Shown: positions 12,364 through 24,906, numbered from the stretch's first letter. The stretch is DNA of 64,000 bases from Symsagittifera roscoffensis (GCF_963678635.1 NC_087063.1:24126701-24190700); one strand, 5' to 3'. The notes: generated by a model not told the origin, from the sequence alone. Program-made: numbers and translations.

Positions 12364-13480
12364 GAAGGAAACAATCTTCGCTTCGTTTACATACACACAG
12401 CCTGCTACATGGTTGCCCTATTTGAAAGCTTTACATTTCAATTCTTTTGCATCAGACGAGACCGAAAATTGCTTTAGACCAGACCATAAAGTAAAAGCAA
12501 CAAACAAAGAACAAATTAAAAGTTTTTTCTGATAGCCTAAAACTTTGCATTTTTTTCGGTTATTTTCGAGATGAATTGAAAGCAATGATTTTTAATAAAA
12601 AGTTATTTTGGATGAGAAAATAAAACAAATGCAGATTCCCATTATAAAAAAGCCATATAGCCGCAAAATTGATTAAAAATAATGTTGTAAGCAGCTCGCT
12701 TAAATTATTTTTTGAAAAAAAAAGTGAAAAAACATTTCTGATGTTTTTTAAAACCCCAAAACTTGTTAAGCTCGTGCGGCTTCTCAAAAACTTCCCCCCT
12801 TCCGAATCTGAGCTATTGGCATCAATGGGTAGAACGAAATGTGGGAAGCTCCCCTGCATAAACAGATATGCTAAACAGAGTACATAAATTTCTCACAGAT
12901 GTACTAGTAACTCAAATATACAGTATGATTTTTGTAACCAAGAGTGAATAACAAAATGTAATTTTAAATAATTCGAATTAACAAAGGATTTAAAATATTT
13001 AAACCTGTAAAAAAGCGTTTCTATTCAGCTTTTCGACAAATAACTAAAGTATATATACATGCGTACCCTAGTGGATTCAGGGAGTTTATATAGGCAAAAT
13101 CTTGCTATTTTTTTGCATAGACCGAGAGCAAATGATTAGAACTGCTCTCTACGAGAAAATCAAAACTTACATTCTAAGACTTAACAAAAATTTCCGGGTC
13201 TAAAAAAATAGTTTTTATCATCTGCACTTAAATTTGCGTCGGCTTAACTCTCTTGAAAATAACGGAGAAAAAAAATGTTCATGCGATGTCAAAAAAATTA
13301 AAGCAACGTTAGTGAAATGTTCATTGAGAAAAATTATTCCTGTCTGCAAGGACCGTCATTTAAACGGTCAAAAAAACTCACAATAACTCATTTAAACTCA
13401 GGGTTTCCAGAATAATCGGTAACATTTTCCACATAATTCTACATTTTTTTAGAAACGCGAAGACAACTAAAGCGTTCGTT
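12364..13480. repeat. Protease-array unit, copy 2, internally deleted
   Basis: It starts with the array landmark CAATCTTCGCTTCG (12371) and runs to about 12770. It then jumps directly to the TTCCGAATCTGAGCTATTG region and the protease 3' flank (12890-13080). The degraded exon and about 1.4 kb of the unit are missing, relative to the 17.2-kb copy. Confidence 0.7.
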
Positions 13481-14124
13481 GCAGAAGGAAGCAATCTTAG
13501 CTTCGCGTACATACACACAGCCCACTAGGTGGTTGCCCTCTTTGAAGTTTACTTTTCAATTTTTCCTGAAAGGCGCTTATCTTGAAACTTTTGATCGACA
13601 ACTCATAGCCAAGTATCTCACAAAAAATTGCATCAAAACAGACCATAAAGTAATAGCAACAAACAAAGAATGAAAATTTTTTCTGATAGCCTATGTAATT
13701 AATATAGCTCAATAATTTTTTGCTCAGTTCGTTTTCACTAGTTTTCTGACTCGGCCATATCTTGCGTTTTTTGAGGTTATTGTAACGAATTTTTGAATGT
13801 ATTTTCGAGAGCATTTGAAAGCACTGAATTTTAATAAAAAATAAGTTTGTATGGTAAAAAAAAAATGCAGATTCCCATTATAAAGAAGCCACTAGCGCCA
13901 AATTGATTTAAAATAATGTTGTAAGCAGCTCACTTAAAATATTTTTTGAAAAAAAAAGTTCACAAAACATTTCTGTTTTTTTTCTAAAACCCCAAACTTT
14001 TCAAGCTCGGGCGGCAACTTTGACAAACGATTTTCCACAACTTTCGGTTATTTGCTCTCAAAAATGAACTGTTCCATAAAGTTTTGTATGATCAATGTTT
14101 TAACAGTTTTTTTTCGAAAAATTT

Positions 14125-14304
14125 GGATCTCTAGCAAGCAAATCTGTCTTAACGGCAATTATAAGGACAGTCGTGGGGGTGACTAAAAAGCGGCGTACCC
14201 AGATGCTTGTAACGAGTGGTGGGCTACGGAAGTGAGGAATGTAATGTTTGGGGGGTGTACACTCGAATTTCTGCATTGAACGACTGGATTGACGAAACGC
14301 ATAA
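14125..14304 (+). pseudogene. S1 protease last exon, degraded copy with deletion
   Basis: The same exon fragment as at 7130. The Ser195 codon is again TAA (14184-14186), and about 20 bp that encode the residues just after the active site are deleted. VYTR is changed by point mutation and the tail is shifted. Confidence 0.75.
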
Positions 14305-14589
14305 GTTGTCGGAACAATCAAAGCACCTAAGAGCAATCCCAGAATTGTATGCCACCTAGTGTCAACTTTCAATGCTAACCAAGAAAAACAAAGTATTATT
14401 TAAGCTTTGAAGTCGTTGGAATTATTTGAGATAGCGCTTAACTATCATGATACTAGCATGACCTTGAGGTAAGAACTGACAGATGTCGTTTTCAGGCTAT
14501 TGTTGGGGTCTTTTCATTAATGCATCCCCAGAGTAAATTATAGACCACCCAAAAAAACAAAGTTTAGATTTCTTAAGAGTCGTCTGGAC

Positions 14590-14765
14590 TTATAGAAGGT
14601 CACAGTTGGGTGGAGGAGACAAAAGAACCTCATTCTTATACCTCGTAATGTCATGGAAAGTTACGCCGGAATGGGGGAAAGTTTGGAAAAATTAGGTGGC
14701 AGAGGCTGCAGAGAATCATTGCTTAGTATAAAATCCACTCGGACTATGTCCACAACCCGGATGGG
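14590..14765 (+). pseudogene. Decayed internal S1 protease exon, second copy
   Basis: A duplicate of 11041-11208, with an extra TTTGGAAAAA near 14682. It retains the frame IHSDYVHNPDGG followed by a donor-like GGTAATT. Frame breaks upstream are the same as in the first copy, so the decay predates the duplication. Confidence 0.45.
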
Positions 14766-15121
14766 GGTAATTACTTTGTAATTTCAAATTCAAAATTAGT
14801 AGAAATGGGGATTTCTGTAAAGCTGAAAATTGAAATTTTTGCTGAAATTGAAAATCAAAATTAGAAAAAATCTGAGCAAAAATCTTCAAAATATACTCAA
14901 TCATTCTAAGTTATGACAACAGCTCGAACCCAGCCTTTAAAACAGATTATACGCATATTTTAAATCGTTTTGCAAGTCATTTTCCCCGTTGGCAACTAAA
15001 AGTTTTTCAGATTTGCGAAAAAGCAACCTGAAATGCATCCCTTAAGGTATAAACCATAAAATTAGTTCTATCTAGCTGGCTCAATATGTAACCAAATTCC
15101 GCCCGAGAAAATTAAACATGG

Positions 15122-15540
15122 AATGATCACCTCCAATTATGAAAGGCTCAAAGAACGACATTGTCATGCTCTATCTATCCGAGAGAGTTTCCAGCAGTAC
15201 GAAAAAAACTCTGCTCCCATGACTGTGATGACTACACAATTGCAGTTTGTGGAATGGGGAGCATTTCAGGCACGGAAACTTATTTTCCACAAGTCCTTCA
15301 GGAAGTTCAACTGAAGGAGAGATCATGTAACGTTCGGATCTCTAGCAAGCAAATCTGTCTAGAGGACAATTATAAGGAAATTGTGGGGGTGACTCAGGAG
15401 GCCCTGCTTATCCTCTGAAAAGCGGCGTACCCAGATGATTGTACGGAGTGGTGAGCTACGGAAGTGAGGAATGATTTGGATAGGGGGTGTACACTCGGGT
15501 TTCTGCATACAAGGACTGCATTAAATGGAACGAAAAAAAT
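15122..15540 (+). pseudogene. S1 serine protease last exon, second long copy (frameshift)
   Basis: A near copy of the exon at 11579-11976. It lacks the internal TGA (reading YFPQVLQEVQL across that place), but a 1-bp deletion at about 15380 throws the frame off before the active-site serine, ending at 15416-15418. The tail further contains small indels near 15470. The two long copies have thus lost function through different mutations. Confidence 0.8.
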
Positions 15541-17174
15541 TCTCGGAACAATCAAAGCACCTAAGAGCAGTCCGAGAATTGTATGCCACCTAGTGTCAAC
15601 TTTCAATGCTAACTAAGAAAAACAAAGTATTATTAAAGCTTAGAAGTCGTTGGAATTATTTGAGATAGCGCTTAACTATCATGATACTAGCATGACCTTG
15701 AGGTAAGAACTGACAGATGTCGTTTTCAGGCTATTGTTGGGGTCTTTTCATTAATGCATCCCCAGAGTAATTTATAGACCAACTAAAAAAACAAAGTTTA
15801 GATTTCTTAATGCTCGTCTGGTGGGCTTTAATGAGAGAGAACCATAAATTGTCCGGTCTTTTTTTCAGGAGAAATTCGATCTCATCAGATTTATTTTTGA
15901 ACCAATGTGCTTCATTCAATTTCAAGCTTTTCCTACCCATTTTTAAAACTTTTTGAAAAGATACCAATTTTTGGCATTCAGCTCTAAAAACAAGAGGACT
16001 TACCGGTCGCGTTTTTCTTTTCTCCTCAAGCCATCTGCAGGGGTTTATGAATAATTTTTCCATTTACAAGGTCCGATTGTTACGAAAATTGCCAAGCGGG
16101 AGAGGCAAAGAATTGGAGGGTCGAAAAAGTGTGTGGGGGACTTTTGACCTTTATTTTTGGATTTTTTCTACATTTTCTCAAAAAGTAGCCTCTCAAAACT
16201 AAAATTTTGAATTCAATGAACAGAACAGGTTGTTGAAGCTACCCTGCTTTAGCGGTAATGCCCAAACTTTTCAAACAACAGGTTATGATCCTCGGAAAAT
16301 CAAACTTTCGATTTTTTGACGTTTTTTGAAAATTTTGACTTCTCCGGAAACTACCCTCACAAACTGAGGTTTTGACTAAAATGGGTGAAACAATTTGTGG
16401 GAGACTCCCCTGCATCACGTGTGACGCCCAATTTTTTGCAAAAATTATGACTCTCGGAAAAATCAAATTTTCGAAATTTTCGAATCGGAAAAGTCAAATT
16501 TTCGAAATTTTCGAATCTTAGCTATTGGTATCAATGGGTAGAACTAAATATGGGACGCTCCCCTGCATAAACAGATATGCTAAACAGAGTACATAAACTT
16601 CTCACAGATATACTATTAACTCAAAATATACAGTCTGATTTTTGTAACCAAGAGTGAATAACAAAATGTAATTTTAAATAATTCGAATTAACAATGGCTT
16701 TAAAATTTTTAAACCTGTAAAAAAGCGTATCTATTCAGCTTTTCGACAAAATAACCAAAGTATATTACATGCGTACCTTAGTCGATTCAGGGAGGTTATA
16801 TAGGCAAAATCTTGCTATTTTTTTTGCATAGACCGAGAGCAAATGATTAGAACTGCTCTCTACGAGAACATCAAAACTTACATTCTAAGACTTACCAAAA
16901 ATTTCCGGGTCTAAAAAGCTAGTTTTTATCATCTGCATATAAATTTGCGTCGGCCTAGTTCTCTTGAAAATACGGGGAAACAAAATGTTCATGAGAAGTC
17001 AAAAAAATTAAAGCAAGGTTAGTGAATTGTTCATTGAGGAAAATTATTCCTGTCTGCAAGGACGGTCGTTTAAACGGTCGAAAAAACTCAAAATAATTTA
17101 TTTGAACTCAGGGTTTCCAGAATAATTGGTAACAGTTTCCACATAATTCTACATTTTTTATAAAAACGCGAAGA

Positions 17175-19664
17175 CAACTAAAGCGTTCGTTGCAGAAGGA
17201 AGCAATCTTAGCTTCGCGTACATACCCACAGCCCACTAGCTGGTTGCCCTATTTGAAGTTTACTTTTCAATTTTTCCTGAAAGGCGCTTGTCTTAAAACT
17301 TTTGATCGACAACTCAAAGCTAAGTATCTCACAAAAATTGCTTCAAAACAGACCATAAAGTAATAGCAACAAACAAAGAATGAAAGTTTTTTCTGATAGC
17401 CTATGTAATTTATATAGCTCAGTATTTTTTTTGCTCTGTTCGTTTTCACTAGTTTTCTGGCACGGCCATACCTTGCATTTTTGAGGTTATTGTCACGGAT
17501 TTTTTAAGGTATTTTCGAGAGCATTTGAAAGCACTGAATTTCAATAAAAAATAAGTTTGTATGGTAAAAAAAAGCAGATTCCCATTTTAAAGAAGCCATT
17601 TAGCCGCAACATTGATAAAAAATAATGTTGTAAGCAGCTCACTTAAATTATTTTTTTAAAAAAATTTACAAAACATTTCTGTTTTTTTTTTCTAAAACCC
17701 CAAACTTTTCAAGCTCGGGCGGCAACTTTGACAAACGATTTTCCACAACTTATTTGCTCTCAAAAATGAACTGTTCCATAAAGTTTTGTATGATCAATGT
17801 TTTAACAGTTTTTTTTTCGAAAAATTTGGATCTCTAGCAAGCAAATCTGTCTTAACGGCAATTATAAGGACAGTCGTGGGGGTGACTAAGGAGGCCCTGC
17901 TTACCCTCTGAAAAGCGGCGTACCGAGATGCTTGTAAGGAGTGGTGGGCTACAGAAGTGAGAATGTAATGTTTGGGGGGTGTACACTCGAATTTCTGCAT
18001 ACAACGACTGGATTGAACGAAACGCATAAGTTGTCGGAACAATCAAAGCACCTAAGAGCAATACCAGAATTGTATGCCACCTAATGTCAACTTTCAATGC
18101 TAACCAAGAAAAACAAAGTATTATTAAAGCTTAGAAGTCGTTGGAATTATTTGAGATAGCGCTTAACTATCATGATACTAGCATGTCCTTGAGGTAAGAA
18201 CTGACAGATGTCGTTTTCAGGCTATTGTTGGGGTCTTTTCATAAATGCATCTCCAGAGTAAATTATAGACCACCCAAAAAAAACAAAATTTAGATTTCTT
18301 AATTCTCGGCTGGTGGGCTTTAATGAGAGAGAACCATAAATTGTCCGGTCTTTTTTTTTCAGGAGAAACTCGATCTCATATGATGTATTTTTGAACCAAT
18401 ATGCTTCAATCAAGTTCATGCTTTTCCTACCCATTTTTAAAACTTTTTGAAAAGATACCAATTTTTGGCATTCAGCTCTAAAAACCAGAGGACTTACCGG
18501 TCGCGTTTTTTTTTCTCCTCAAGCCATCTGCAGGGGTTTATGAATAATTTTTCCATTTACAAGGTCCGATTGTTACGAAAATTGCCAAGCGGGAGAGGTA
18601 AAGAATTGGAGGGTCGAAAAAGTTTGTGGGGGACTTTTGACCTATATTTTTGGATTTTTTCTAGATTTTGTCAAAAAGTAGCCTCTCAAAACTAAAATTT
18701 TGAATTCAATGGACAGAACATGTTGTTGAAGCTACACTGCTTTAGCGGTAATGTCCAACATTTTCAAACAACAGGTTATGATCCTCGGAAAATCAAACTT
18801 TCGATTTTTTGACCGTTTTTTGAAATTTTTTGACTTCTCCGGAAACTACCCTCACAAACTGAGGTTTTCACTAGAATGGGTAATACAAGTTGTGGGAGGC
18901 TCCCCTGCATCACCGGTTACGCCCAATTTTTTGCAAAAATTATGACTCTCGGAAAAATCAAATTTTCGAAATTTTCGACTCGGAAAAGTCAAATTTTCGA
19001 AATTTTCGAATCTTAGCTATTGGTATCAATGGGTAGAACAAAATATGGAACGCTCCCCTGCATAAACAGATATGCTAAACAGAGTACATAAACTTCTCAC
19101 AGATATAGTAGTAACTCAAAATATACAGTATGATTTTTGTAACCAAGAGTGAATAACAAAATGTAATTTTAAATAATTCGAATTAACAATGGCTTTAAAA
19201 TTTTTAAACCTGTAAAAAAGCGTATCTATTCAGCTTTTCGTCAAAATAACCAAAGTATTTTACATGCGTACCTTAGTCGATTCAGGGAGGTTATATAGGC
19301 AAAATCTTGCTATTTTTTTGCATAGACCGAGAGCAAATGATTAGAACTGCTCTCTACGAGAACATCAAAACTTACATTCTAAGACTTACCAAAAATTTCC
19401 GGGTCTAAAAAGCTAGTTTTTATCATCTGCATATAAATTTGCGTCGGCCTAGTTCTCTTGAAAATACGGGGAAACAAAATGTTCATGAGAAGTCAAAAAA
19501 ATTAAAGCAAGGTTAGTGAATTGTCATTGAGGAAAATTATTCCTGTCTGCAAGGACGGTCGTTTAAACGGTCGAAAAAACTCAAAATAATTTATTTGAAC
19601 TCAGGGTTTCCAGAATAATTGGTAACAGTTTCCACATAATTCTACATTTTTTTATAAAAACGCG
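17175..19664. repeat. Protease-array unit, copy 4 (about 2.49 kb)
   Basis: This is the cleanest unit: landmark CAATCTTAGCTTCGCG at 17204, the next copy of that landmark at 19696, a degraded exon at 17829-18029, TTGTTGGGGTC at 18228, GGTTATGATCCTCGG at 18774, and 3' flank at 19100-19280. It is very similar to the 15.7-17.2 kb and 19.7-20.4 kb segments, so these amplifications are recent. Confidence 0.85.
17829..18029 (+). pseudogene. S1 protease last exon, degraded copy
   Basis: The same fragment, with the Ser195 codon as TAA (17887-17889). There is a further 1-bp loss near 17961, in the stretch that encodes GYGSEEC elsewhere. No function is expected. Confidence 0.8.
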
Positions 19665-20440
19665 AAGACAACTAAAGCGTTCGTTGCAGAAGGAAGCAAT
19701 CTTAGCTTCGCGTACATACCCACAGCCCACTAGGTGGTTGCCCTATTTGAAGTTTACTTTTCAATTTTTCCTGAAAGGCGCTTGTCTTGAAACTTTTGAT
19801 CGACAACTCATAGCTAAGTATCTCACAAAAAATTGCATCAAAACAGACCATAAAACAATAGCAACAAAAAAAGAATGAAAATTTTTCTGATAGCCTATGT
19901 AATTTTTATCGCTCAGTTTTTTTTTCGCTCAGTTTGTTTTTACTAGTTTTCTGGCTCGGCCATACCTTGCATTTTTTGAGGTTTTTGTAACGGATTTTTG
20001 AAGGTATTTTCGAGAGCATTTGAATAAAAAAATAAATTTGTATGGTAAAGAAAATGCAGATTCCCATGATAAAGAAACCACCTAGCCGCAAAATTGATTT
20101 AAAAAAATGTTGTAAGCAGCTCACTTGAATTAATTTTTGAAAAAAAAAGTTTACAAAACATTTCTGTTTTTTCTAAAACCCCAAATTTTTTAAGCTAGGG
20201 CGGCAACTGTGACAAACGATTTCCCCAACTTTCCGGTATTTGCTCTCAAAAATGAACTGTTCCTTAAAAATTTGTATGATCAATATTTTAACAATTTTTT
20301 TTTCAAAAAGTTTGGATCTCTAGCAAGCAAATCTGTCTTAACGGCAATTATTAGGACAGTCGTGGGGGTGACTAGGGAGGCCCTGCTTACTCTCTGAAAA
20401 GCGGCGTACCCAGATGCTTGTAAGGAGTGGTGGGCTACAG
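19665..20440. repeat. Protease-array unit, copy 5, cut at 20440
   Basis: Starts like copy 4 (landmark at 19696) and follows it to GGGCTACAGAAGTG, then changes abruptly to unrelated coding-like sequence. This is the right edge of the array. Confidence 0.85.
20314..20440 (+). pseudogene. S1 protease last exon fragment, truncated at junction
   Basis: The same fragment, with Ser195 as TAG (20373-20375) and an earlier TAG in NYK. It shares GGGCTACAGAAG with the 17.8-kb copy, its closest relative. It stops inside the VVGYGS stretch where the glycoprotein-like sequence begins. Confidence 0.8.
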
Positions 20441-22846
20441 AAGTGTAGAAAATGAACAAAAAACACTACATAAATACGCCATAAACCAAGTAACTCTAGG
20501 CGAATCCGAACCACAAAAAATAGAAACAACGAATATAGAAGCAACACCTTATTCAAAACCCCGAGCTACAACCTCGACAGGATACAAAATCACAGCAACA
20601 TTCTCAGAGAAAAAAGTACATTGTTCCCAAATCTCAAATGGAAACAAAAATAGACTCGATCACGAATCTTTCTATCAAAGCAATTTAGAAGGACTTTTTT
20701 ATCTTAACCCTGAAAGTTGTAAAAACGAATTTGAACAATTAAAACTAACTAAAAATAAAGGCTCAAACCGAAAGTTGGTAGTTTTTTAAGTTTTTTCAGA
20801 CTCTGCACACCAAGCAATACTCAAAAGAAACCAAGGTTACATAAAATTAGACGATAAATACCCGTTCCACGGCGCACATGGACAAATAACCTATGACCTC
20901 CATGATAAAAATTATATAGCACACATTGGAATAAACACACTTTCTGATTACAAAGCTGACAGAAAAACAAGATATATCAATATATAATAATTTTTGATTG
21001 AAAAATCCAATTAGAAAAAATACAACTGCCACAAGATTTAAAAGAAAAATGACACCATGATTTATCAAGGAATACGATTACCTTACAAAAAGGACCAAGG
21101 TTATTGCGATTCAACAAGAAGAACATAAGCAACTATTGTTTGGTTCCCAGAAGACACATGTACCACATTTCAAGTTGTAAGAATACACGCAAGAATGACA
21201 AAATTTCATCAAAAATACTTTATTGTAACAATCCCTTACAATAAAGTAAACCCTGTTAAACCCGACAAAAAAATAATCGTTATAACAATATCTTTTGAAT
21301 GGAAAGCAAATTGACTCGTTTTCAAATCTAATCGAAACAGAACTCGCTTGCAAATATAAAACTCCACTTCATAAAACACAATACTCAGAAATTCTTGTCG
21401 AATACGAAAAAAGTTTCGAAATGAAAACAGGAAAAAAATAATTAACCCAAATCCAATGCATCATGTTTCTAATCATGACAAAAAATCATAAATCCCAGTA
21501 AAATTTCTGAAAAACACAGAAAACACTCTTGGAAAACTTCGACCGCAAGACAAAAGCAGCACACGTTTAAAAGAACTATCACTGATGAACGATACCTTTC
21601 TTGGTGCACTTCACTATGAAATCCACTTGACATGAAATTGGACTATACAATAAGTAGAACTTTTCAAGAAATGTCACTATCAGAACTGAAAACGCTTCAT
21701 CACTTATGTGAACTTGAAAGAACACAAATTTTACAATCACTTGCACTTGCAGCATTAAATTTATCTTGTCAGGATATTTATTATCAGGAAACGTGATAAA
21801 AATTTTTTAGACTACGAAGGAACTAAAATATGGTATTACACAAATACAAAAAAAGTATCAACGTTATATTATTTGAAGGTAAGAGATGTTACAAAAGAAT
21901 CCTACTTTCTACAAAAATAAAAGAGATTTTGTTGGCACAATTTCTAGACGAACATATTTTTGAGACACAGACGTCCCGTGTGGATCTGAAATTAGCCACA
22001 GTGTTGTACAGCTAAATCCAGATGAATATTAATACTATCTTCTCACGCCATATCCTACACTTATACCACCATTGAAGAAATTTTCACCAGAAAGTATCAG
22101 TGCTATTGCTAGAAACCCAAATAAAGATTTACAATCAGTAGGTGAATACTCTAGATCAGATATACAACATCACATCCGTACATAACAATTTACAAAAATG
22201 GATACAATACAAAACAACCCATTGACCAGAATTAAGAAAACTTAAGAGGATTTTCAGACATCTAAACACACGACTACAGTGGATATTTTAAAGATATAAA
22301 ATATTACTTTTATTTACACGGTGAAAAATACTGTCCAGAAGATATTTCACCTTTTAATATTATTAGCTTTGTAAAATTGAAGCTAGAAATATAGACTTTC
22401 TCGCCTTTCTAGGATGGCCCTTTTATATCTTGAAAAGCTTAACTATATTATACGCAAGGTTTTTTTTTGAATTTTTCTTCTCATTATTGAAAGGAATCTA
22501 TAACATATGCGCACTACACAAACAAGTAAACAAACAAGCAAGTGTACCAAGCATAATATTCGCAGGATTCTTTGGAATAGTTTCAACCTCAATTAACAAG
22601 ATTCTTCAACACGCTCAAACAAATGAACACAACAAAAAGCTCTCAACCACACCAAAAGCATATGATAATTCACAAGACAACAAAAATACTACACCTACTG
22701 CACCACAATTACACAATTTACTCAATAACCATCCGTTATCTTTAGTACTACGAAACCATAGGAATACAGCCACAACAGAGCACATCTCTACAAGTCATAG
22801 TTATCCACAAAGTTTTGCGTTTTTGCGTTTCCAGAAGAAAAAGTAA
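20441..22846 (+). pseudogene. Decayed viral-type envelope glycoprotein gene
   Basis: Plus-strand sequence that is coding-like in short blocks but broken by many stops and frameshifts. The 5' block (to 20789) is open for about 115 codons. A Cys-containing patch lies at about 21098-21190 and a Leu-rich helical block at about 21688-21760. A block with LTPYPTL-type proline spacing is at about 22030-22160. Strongly hydrophobic, membrane-spanning sequence lies at about 22390-22600, followed by a Thr/Asn/Pro-rich tail to 22846. Block order (Cys-rich ectodomain, helical part, membrane anchor, tail) fits an envelope glycoprotein captured by a retroelement or left by a virus. I suspect relatedness to chuvirus-like glycoproteins, but this is an inference from general appearance. 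No gag or pol adjoins it. Confidence 0.5.
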
Positions 22847-24270
22847 GTTTAGTTTTTTCATATTTTTTTTAAAAGATCCTAAGAAAAATTGCTTTATAGA
22901 ATGAAGTTTCCCAAAAAATTTTGCATACTTGTTAAAAAATAATTACAGTTTTTGCAACTTGCAAAAAATTTTTTATTCTTTTTGCACACTTGTTTAGAAA
23001 ATCAAAGAAATTCTCACAAAGAAAAAAAAAATATTTGGGCATTTAAAAAAAATACTGTACAACATTCTCTTGCACTGTTGATAAATTAAGTAAATGAAAG
23101 CCTTTTCTTAATTTTGATCATAAAGAAATCTATTTTTTGCTTGTCTGTTGATCAAAAACATCAAAAAAACAATGTACTAAGATTACGAATATCGCTCGAA
23201 GTAAAAAAAATGAAACCTTTTGATAATGATTTAACAAGTTTTTTACAATAAAAGTTTGCGTTTTTGCGTTTGCATAGGAAAAAAAAATTTTGGTTTCTGC
23301 GTTTATGATTTAAAAAATCTTGAAAAAAGTTGCTTTATTCAATGAAAATTTTCTTGCAAAATTTTGCATATAGGTTGAAAAAATCATTACAGTTTTTGCA
23401 ATTTGCAAAAAATTTTATAAGTTTTTCTTGCACACTTGTTATAAAAGAACAAAAAAATTTTCCATTTCAAGAATAATTGCCTTAATTTTTTTCGCATTTT
23501 AAAAAGTGTCATAGAAGTTTTTCTTCCACTGTTAAAAGTTAAAGCTTAAGAGTTTCTTCAATTTACGCTTTATCATTAAAAAATCCATTTTTTGCATCTA
23601 GGTTGATCAAACGCATCAGAAAAACAACGTATTAGGATAGGGAGTAGCACTGAAAGTCATCAATTATAAAAAAGTTTCAGCAATAATTTAAAAAGTTTTT
23701 TACAAAAATTATTGCGTTTTTTGCATTTGCTTAAGAAAAAATAAGTTTGGTTTCTGCATGTTCTTATAAGAAAACATGAAAAAAGGTGCTTTATGCACAA
23801 ATTGTTCTCAAAAACTTTGCGTACTTGTTAAAAATTATTACAGTTTTTGCAACTTGAGAAAAAATTTCATATATGTTTTTGCAAACTTGTATAAAAGTTC
23901 AAAAACAAATTTCGCATTTTAAGAAAAATCCTATCAAGTTTTTTTTTGTATTTCAAAATTGTATTATACAAGTTTTTCTTGCCTTGTTAAAAACTAAAGC
24001 TTAAATAATCTCACTCAAAAACATCAGAAAAACAATGTATTAAGATAGGTAATAGCACTCAAGTCATCAATATTGATGATTTCTAAATATTATTTCAATC
24101 AGTTTCTTACAATAAAAATTTTGATTTTATGCTCTATTGAAAAAGGAAGGTCTTTGCATATATTTTTCAAAAAAATTTGAAAAAAATTGTACCATGCATA
24201 AATTTTTCTCGTAAATGTTCACTAATTTGTTAAAAATATCATTATCTTTTTTGCATCTAATAAAACAATC
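22812..24270. repeat. Diverged ~440-bp tandem repeat, about 3.3 copies
   Basis: Copies begin near 22818, 23257, 23706 and 24115. Each starts with a GCGTTTTTGCGTTT-like motif, then TTGCTTTAT..ATGAA, TTACAGTTTTTGCAA and TTGCACACTTGT, and later AACATCAGAAAAACAA and TTTTTTACAATAAAA. Order and spacing are kept while identity is moderate, so this is an old tandem array. It begins exactly where the glycoprotein-like tail ends. Confidence 0.75.
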
Positions 24271-24342
24271 ATAAATTTGTTAGTTGAAAAGTTTTTAAAT
24301 TGAAATCAAATTAAATTTGACAAGACTTTTATCAAGAAATAA

Positions 24343-24866
24343 TCAAAAATTAACAGAAACATTGACACGCTCACTATATACAATTTCATAACCATCAAGG
24401 AAACAATTAATTGTTTTGAATAAATCAGATTCATACTTTGAGTTTTGAATTTTTCGAATTCTGTCTAAGAATGCTGAGCCCAAAGTTTGCGTAGATGCAA
24501 CCTTTTGATTAAAATTTAGATATGTTTTTTGAACTCTTTGCCAACGACTCTTTTCCTTGATACGCTTGGTGTTTTTTCAGCACCTCTCACCATAAATTAT
24601 GCTGATCACCGCAACTAAACTGATTTAACACTTCCCCACATGATGTGACAATAATCTCTGAAGAATTTGGCTAAGAGATGTTCTCATTAAAATTAAATGA
24701 AACTTTCAACTTTCCAAGGAACAGAGTTAATTGTGAGTAGACACGCAATAATCTTGGGGTTACTACCTATTTTTCGTAAAATTCGGTGAAAACAGTAATC
24801 AATAATGGTTTTTTTATTATAATCTTAATAAAAGCTGGGAAGAGCTTGACACATAGCAGCTGCCAT
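24343..24866 (-). pseudogene. Unknown intronless gene A, one stop and two or more shifts
   Basis: I do not recognise the product. From ATG at 24866 the frame reads MAAAMCQALPSFY, has TAA at 24827-24825, then runs open (HRILRKIGSNPKIIACLL) to about 24700. A shift leads to a second block (PNSSEIIVTSCGEVLNQF) and another to a 78-codon block (KEKSRWQRVQKTYLNFNQ, then ESDLFKTINCFLDGYEIVY) ending at TGA 24345-24343. In total it would be about 170 residues: soluble, basic in the middle, no signal peptide, no membrane segment. A TATATAA box lies about 35 bp before the ATG. No introns are visible. It is divergent from the plus-strand gene at 25142. The intronless state, neighbour and compact promoter suggest a viral or mobile-element origin (inference). 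Confidence 0.55.
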
Positions 24867-24898
24867 TGGGAAGATTGATTGTTGCTAAAAGTGGTGAA

Positions 24899-24906
24899 TT
24901 TATATA
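24899..24906 (-). promoter_or_regulatory. TATA-like box of unknown gene A
   Basis: The minus strand reads ACTATATAAATT about 35 bp upstream of the ATG at 24866. If it is functional, the 5' leader would be only about 5-10 nt. This is inferred from position only. Confidence 0.35.

Larger units (their letters stand above)
13481..17174. repeat. Protease-array unit, copy 3, longest
   Basis: Same landmarks as the other units: start at 13487, degraded exon at 14125, TTGTTGGGGTC at 14497 and 15735, GGTTATGATCCTCGG at 16282, and 3' flank at 16610-16800. It also holds an extra segment (14590-15540) that duplicates the better protease region at 11041-11976. The unit is therefore a composite of two protease tails. 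Confidence 0.75.

Noticed and set aside
13479-13673. Open frame MQKEAILASRTYTQP, repeated at 19684-19878.
   Set aside because: It is again part of the tandem unit; low complexity, no motif, broken in the 17.2-kb copy.
22812-24270. CRISPR-like regular repeats.
   Set aside because: The period is ~440 bp, the repeats are diverged, there are no short identical repeats with unique spacers, and the host is eukaryotic.
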